A DNA stretch of 6,150 nucleotides from an uncultured Collinsella sp. (GTDB lineage Bacteria > Actinomycetota > Coriobacteriia > Coriobacteriales > Coriobacteriaceae). The stretch is taken from assembly GCA_900556205.1 (NCBI GenBank), contig USNX01000086.1, forward strand, positions 1-6,150, given 5' to 3'. Position numbers and translations under genes: made by a program. The notes beneath the pieces were generated by a model that made no database searches, was not told where the DNA came from, and saw nothing but the letters and a program-made list of their open reading frames with translations. Below are positions 5,602 through 6,150 of the stretch, piece by piece. Positions within the stretch are counted from its first letter, which is position 1. Every line of letters begins with the position of its first letter.

Positions 5602-6150
5602 TCATCCTCCGATTTGGGACATAAATCGTTGCGTGCCCTCAATTATCGCGTGTTCCTGCGGTTTGTGGGCCACGGCATCGCGCCAAATCGAAAGTACCTG
5701 CATATCATCACCATGGCGCAGCGCCTCGCGAACCGAATACTCGGCATCGCTGAACAGGCAGGGACGCACGCTGCCGTCCGCTGTCAGGCGCAAACGGTTG
5801 CAGCTCGCGCAAAAATGATTGGACATGGCGCTAATGAAACCGACCGTGCCCGCCGCGTCCGGGAAGCGCCAGTAGCGCGCGGGACCGGCACCGGCAGGAG
5901 CGTCGTTGATGTCGAGTGGCTCAAGCTCGTCCAGGCCAGCCGCAGCGGCGCCGACATTGATGCGTGCCCGCAGCTCGTCGCTCGGCACGGTATCGCTCGC
6001 GTCCCACAGCTCGGGATTGAGCGTGGGTGCATGCGGGTCCACGGCACAATGTGAACTCGTGTGCTCGTCGCCGATGGGCATGTATTCGATAAAGCGCAGA
6101 TGGATGGGGCGGTCGACCGTGAGCCGCGCGAGGGCCGCCACGTCCTGGTT
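5602..6150 (-). CDS. moaA: MoaA, GTP 3',8-cyclase, C-terminal 182 residues, runs off the right edge
   Basis: MoaA is the radical SAM enzyme that rearranges GTP to 3',8-cyclo-7,8-dihydro-GTP, the substrate of the MoaC encoded immediately downstream. Only the C-terminal part is in the window; the N-terminal CxxxCxxC SAM-cluster motif lies beyond the edge. In the visible segment RFIEYMPIG (about 19-27) is the family signature, and the second iron-sulfur motif is intact as CX2CX13C (visible residues 114, 117, 131) within FCASCNRLRLTADG. The protein ends in SQIGG; a C-terminal Gly-Gly is the conserved tail required for activity in studied MoaA enzymes. The segment between MPIG and the cluster (about 28-75) seems somewhat longer than in E. 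coli MoaA. The frame is open to the edge; a GTG at 6141 is internal, not a start. Confidence 0.95.
   Translation of the reverse strand, partial: NQDVAALARLTVDRPIHLRFIEYMPIGDEHTSSHCAVDPHAPTLNPELWDASDTVPSDELRARINVGAAAAGLDELEPLDINDAPAGAGPARYWRFPDAAGTVGFISAMSNHFCASCNRLRLTADGSVRPCLFSDAEYSVREALRHGDDMQVLSIWRDAVAHKPQEHAIIEGTQRFMSQIGG
5605..5610 (-). promoter_or_regulatory. Ribosome binding site of moaC-mobB, just inside the moaA 3' end
   Basis: GGAGGA lies seven bases before the ATG at 5597, directly before the moaA TGA (5604-5602), which encodes the final Gly-Gly region. Ribosomes finishing moaA would be positioned to reinitiate on moaC-mobB, linking the output of the two consecutive enzymes. Confidence 0.75.

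Noticed and set aside
4641..5624. Long plus-strand open frame opposite moaC-mobB
   Set aside because: Low-complexity Gly/Arg/His composition and full overlap with a gene having intact active-site residues.

Overview
This window looks like chromosomal DNA of a high-GC Gram-positive bacterium, most likely a gut Coriobacteriia member of the Collinsella type (Actinomycetota). That placement is inferred from the GC-rich coding style, the Ala-rich protein tails, a secreted beta-helix protein of Gram-positive type, and hairpins with a GGGACAGG/GGGCCAGG loop. No rRNA or other marker gene is present to confirm it. All five genes I can support lie on the minus strand, so they are described here from right to left, in the direction of transcription.

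Right end (4302-6150): molybdenum cofactor genes. The C-terminal part of moaA, with its iron-sulfur motif and Gly-Gly tail, runs in from beyond the window. Four bases after its stop begins a 431-residue gene that fuses MoaC to MobB. MoaA and MoaC together make cyclic pyranopterin monophosphate (cPMP), the first committed intermediate. MobB is a GTPase adaptor for the final nucleotide-attachment stage. The operon ends in two stacked hairpin terminators.

Middle (1708-4200): two independent genes. One is a 12-helix MFS exporter with a promoter-like sequence embedded in an inverted repeat. The other is a Cof-type HAD-IIB phosphatase with all four catalytic motifs. Each is followed by a hairpin of the same family, and the MFS stop codon also abuts an 18-bp near-perfect inverted repeat.

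Left end (1-1707): an AT-rich 505-bp gap, then the N-terminal 400 residues of a large secreted surface protein. It has a signal peptide, an acidic Ser/Asp/Glu-rich stalk, and beta-helix coils repeating every 26-28 residues. The stalk coding sequence contains an uninterrupted run of nine G. Adding or removing one G leads to a stop within a few codons, which is how a phase-variable ON/OFF switch would be built.

The points most worth a second look are the G9 tract in the surface protein, the four hairpins sharing a loop sequence rather than only a stem, the MoaC-MobB fusion, and the dyad over the exporter promoter.
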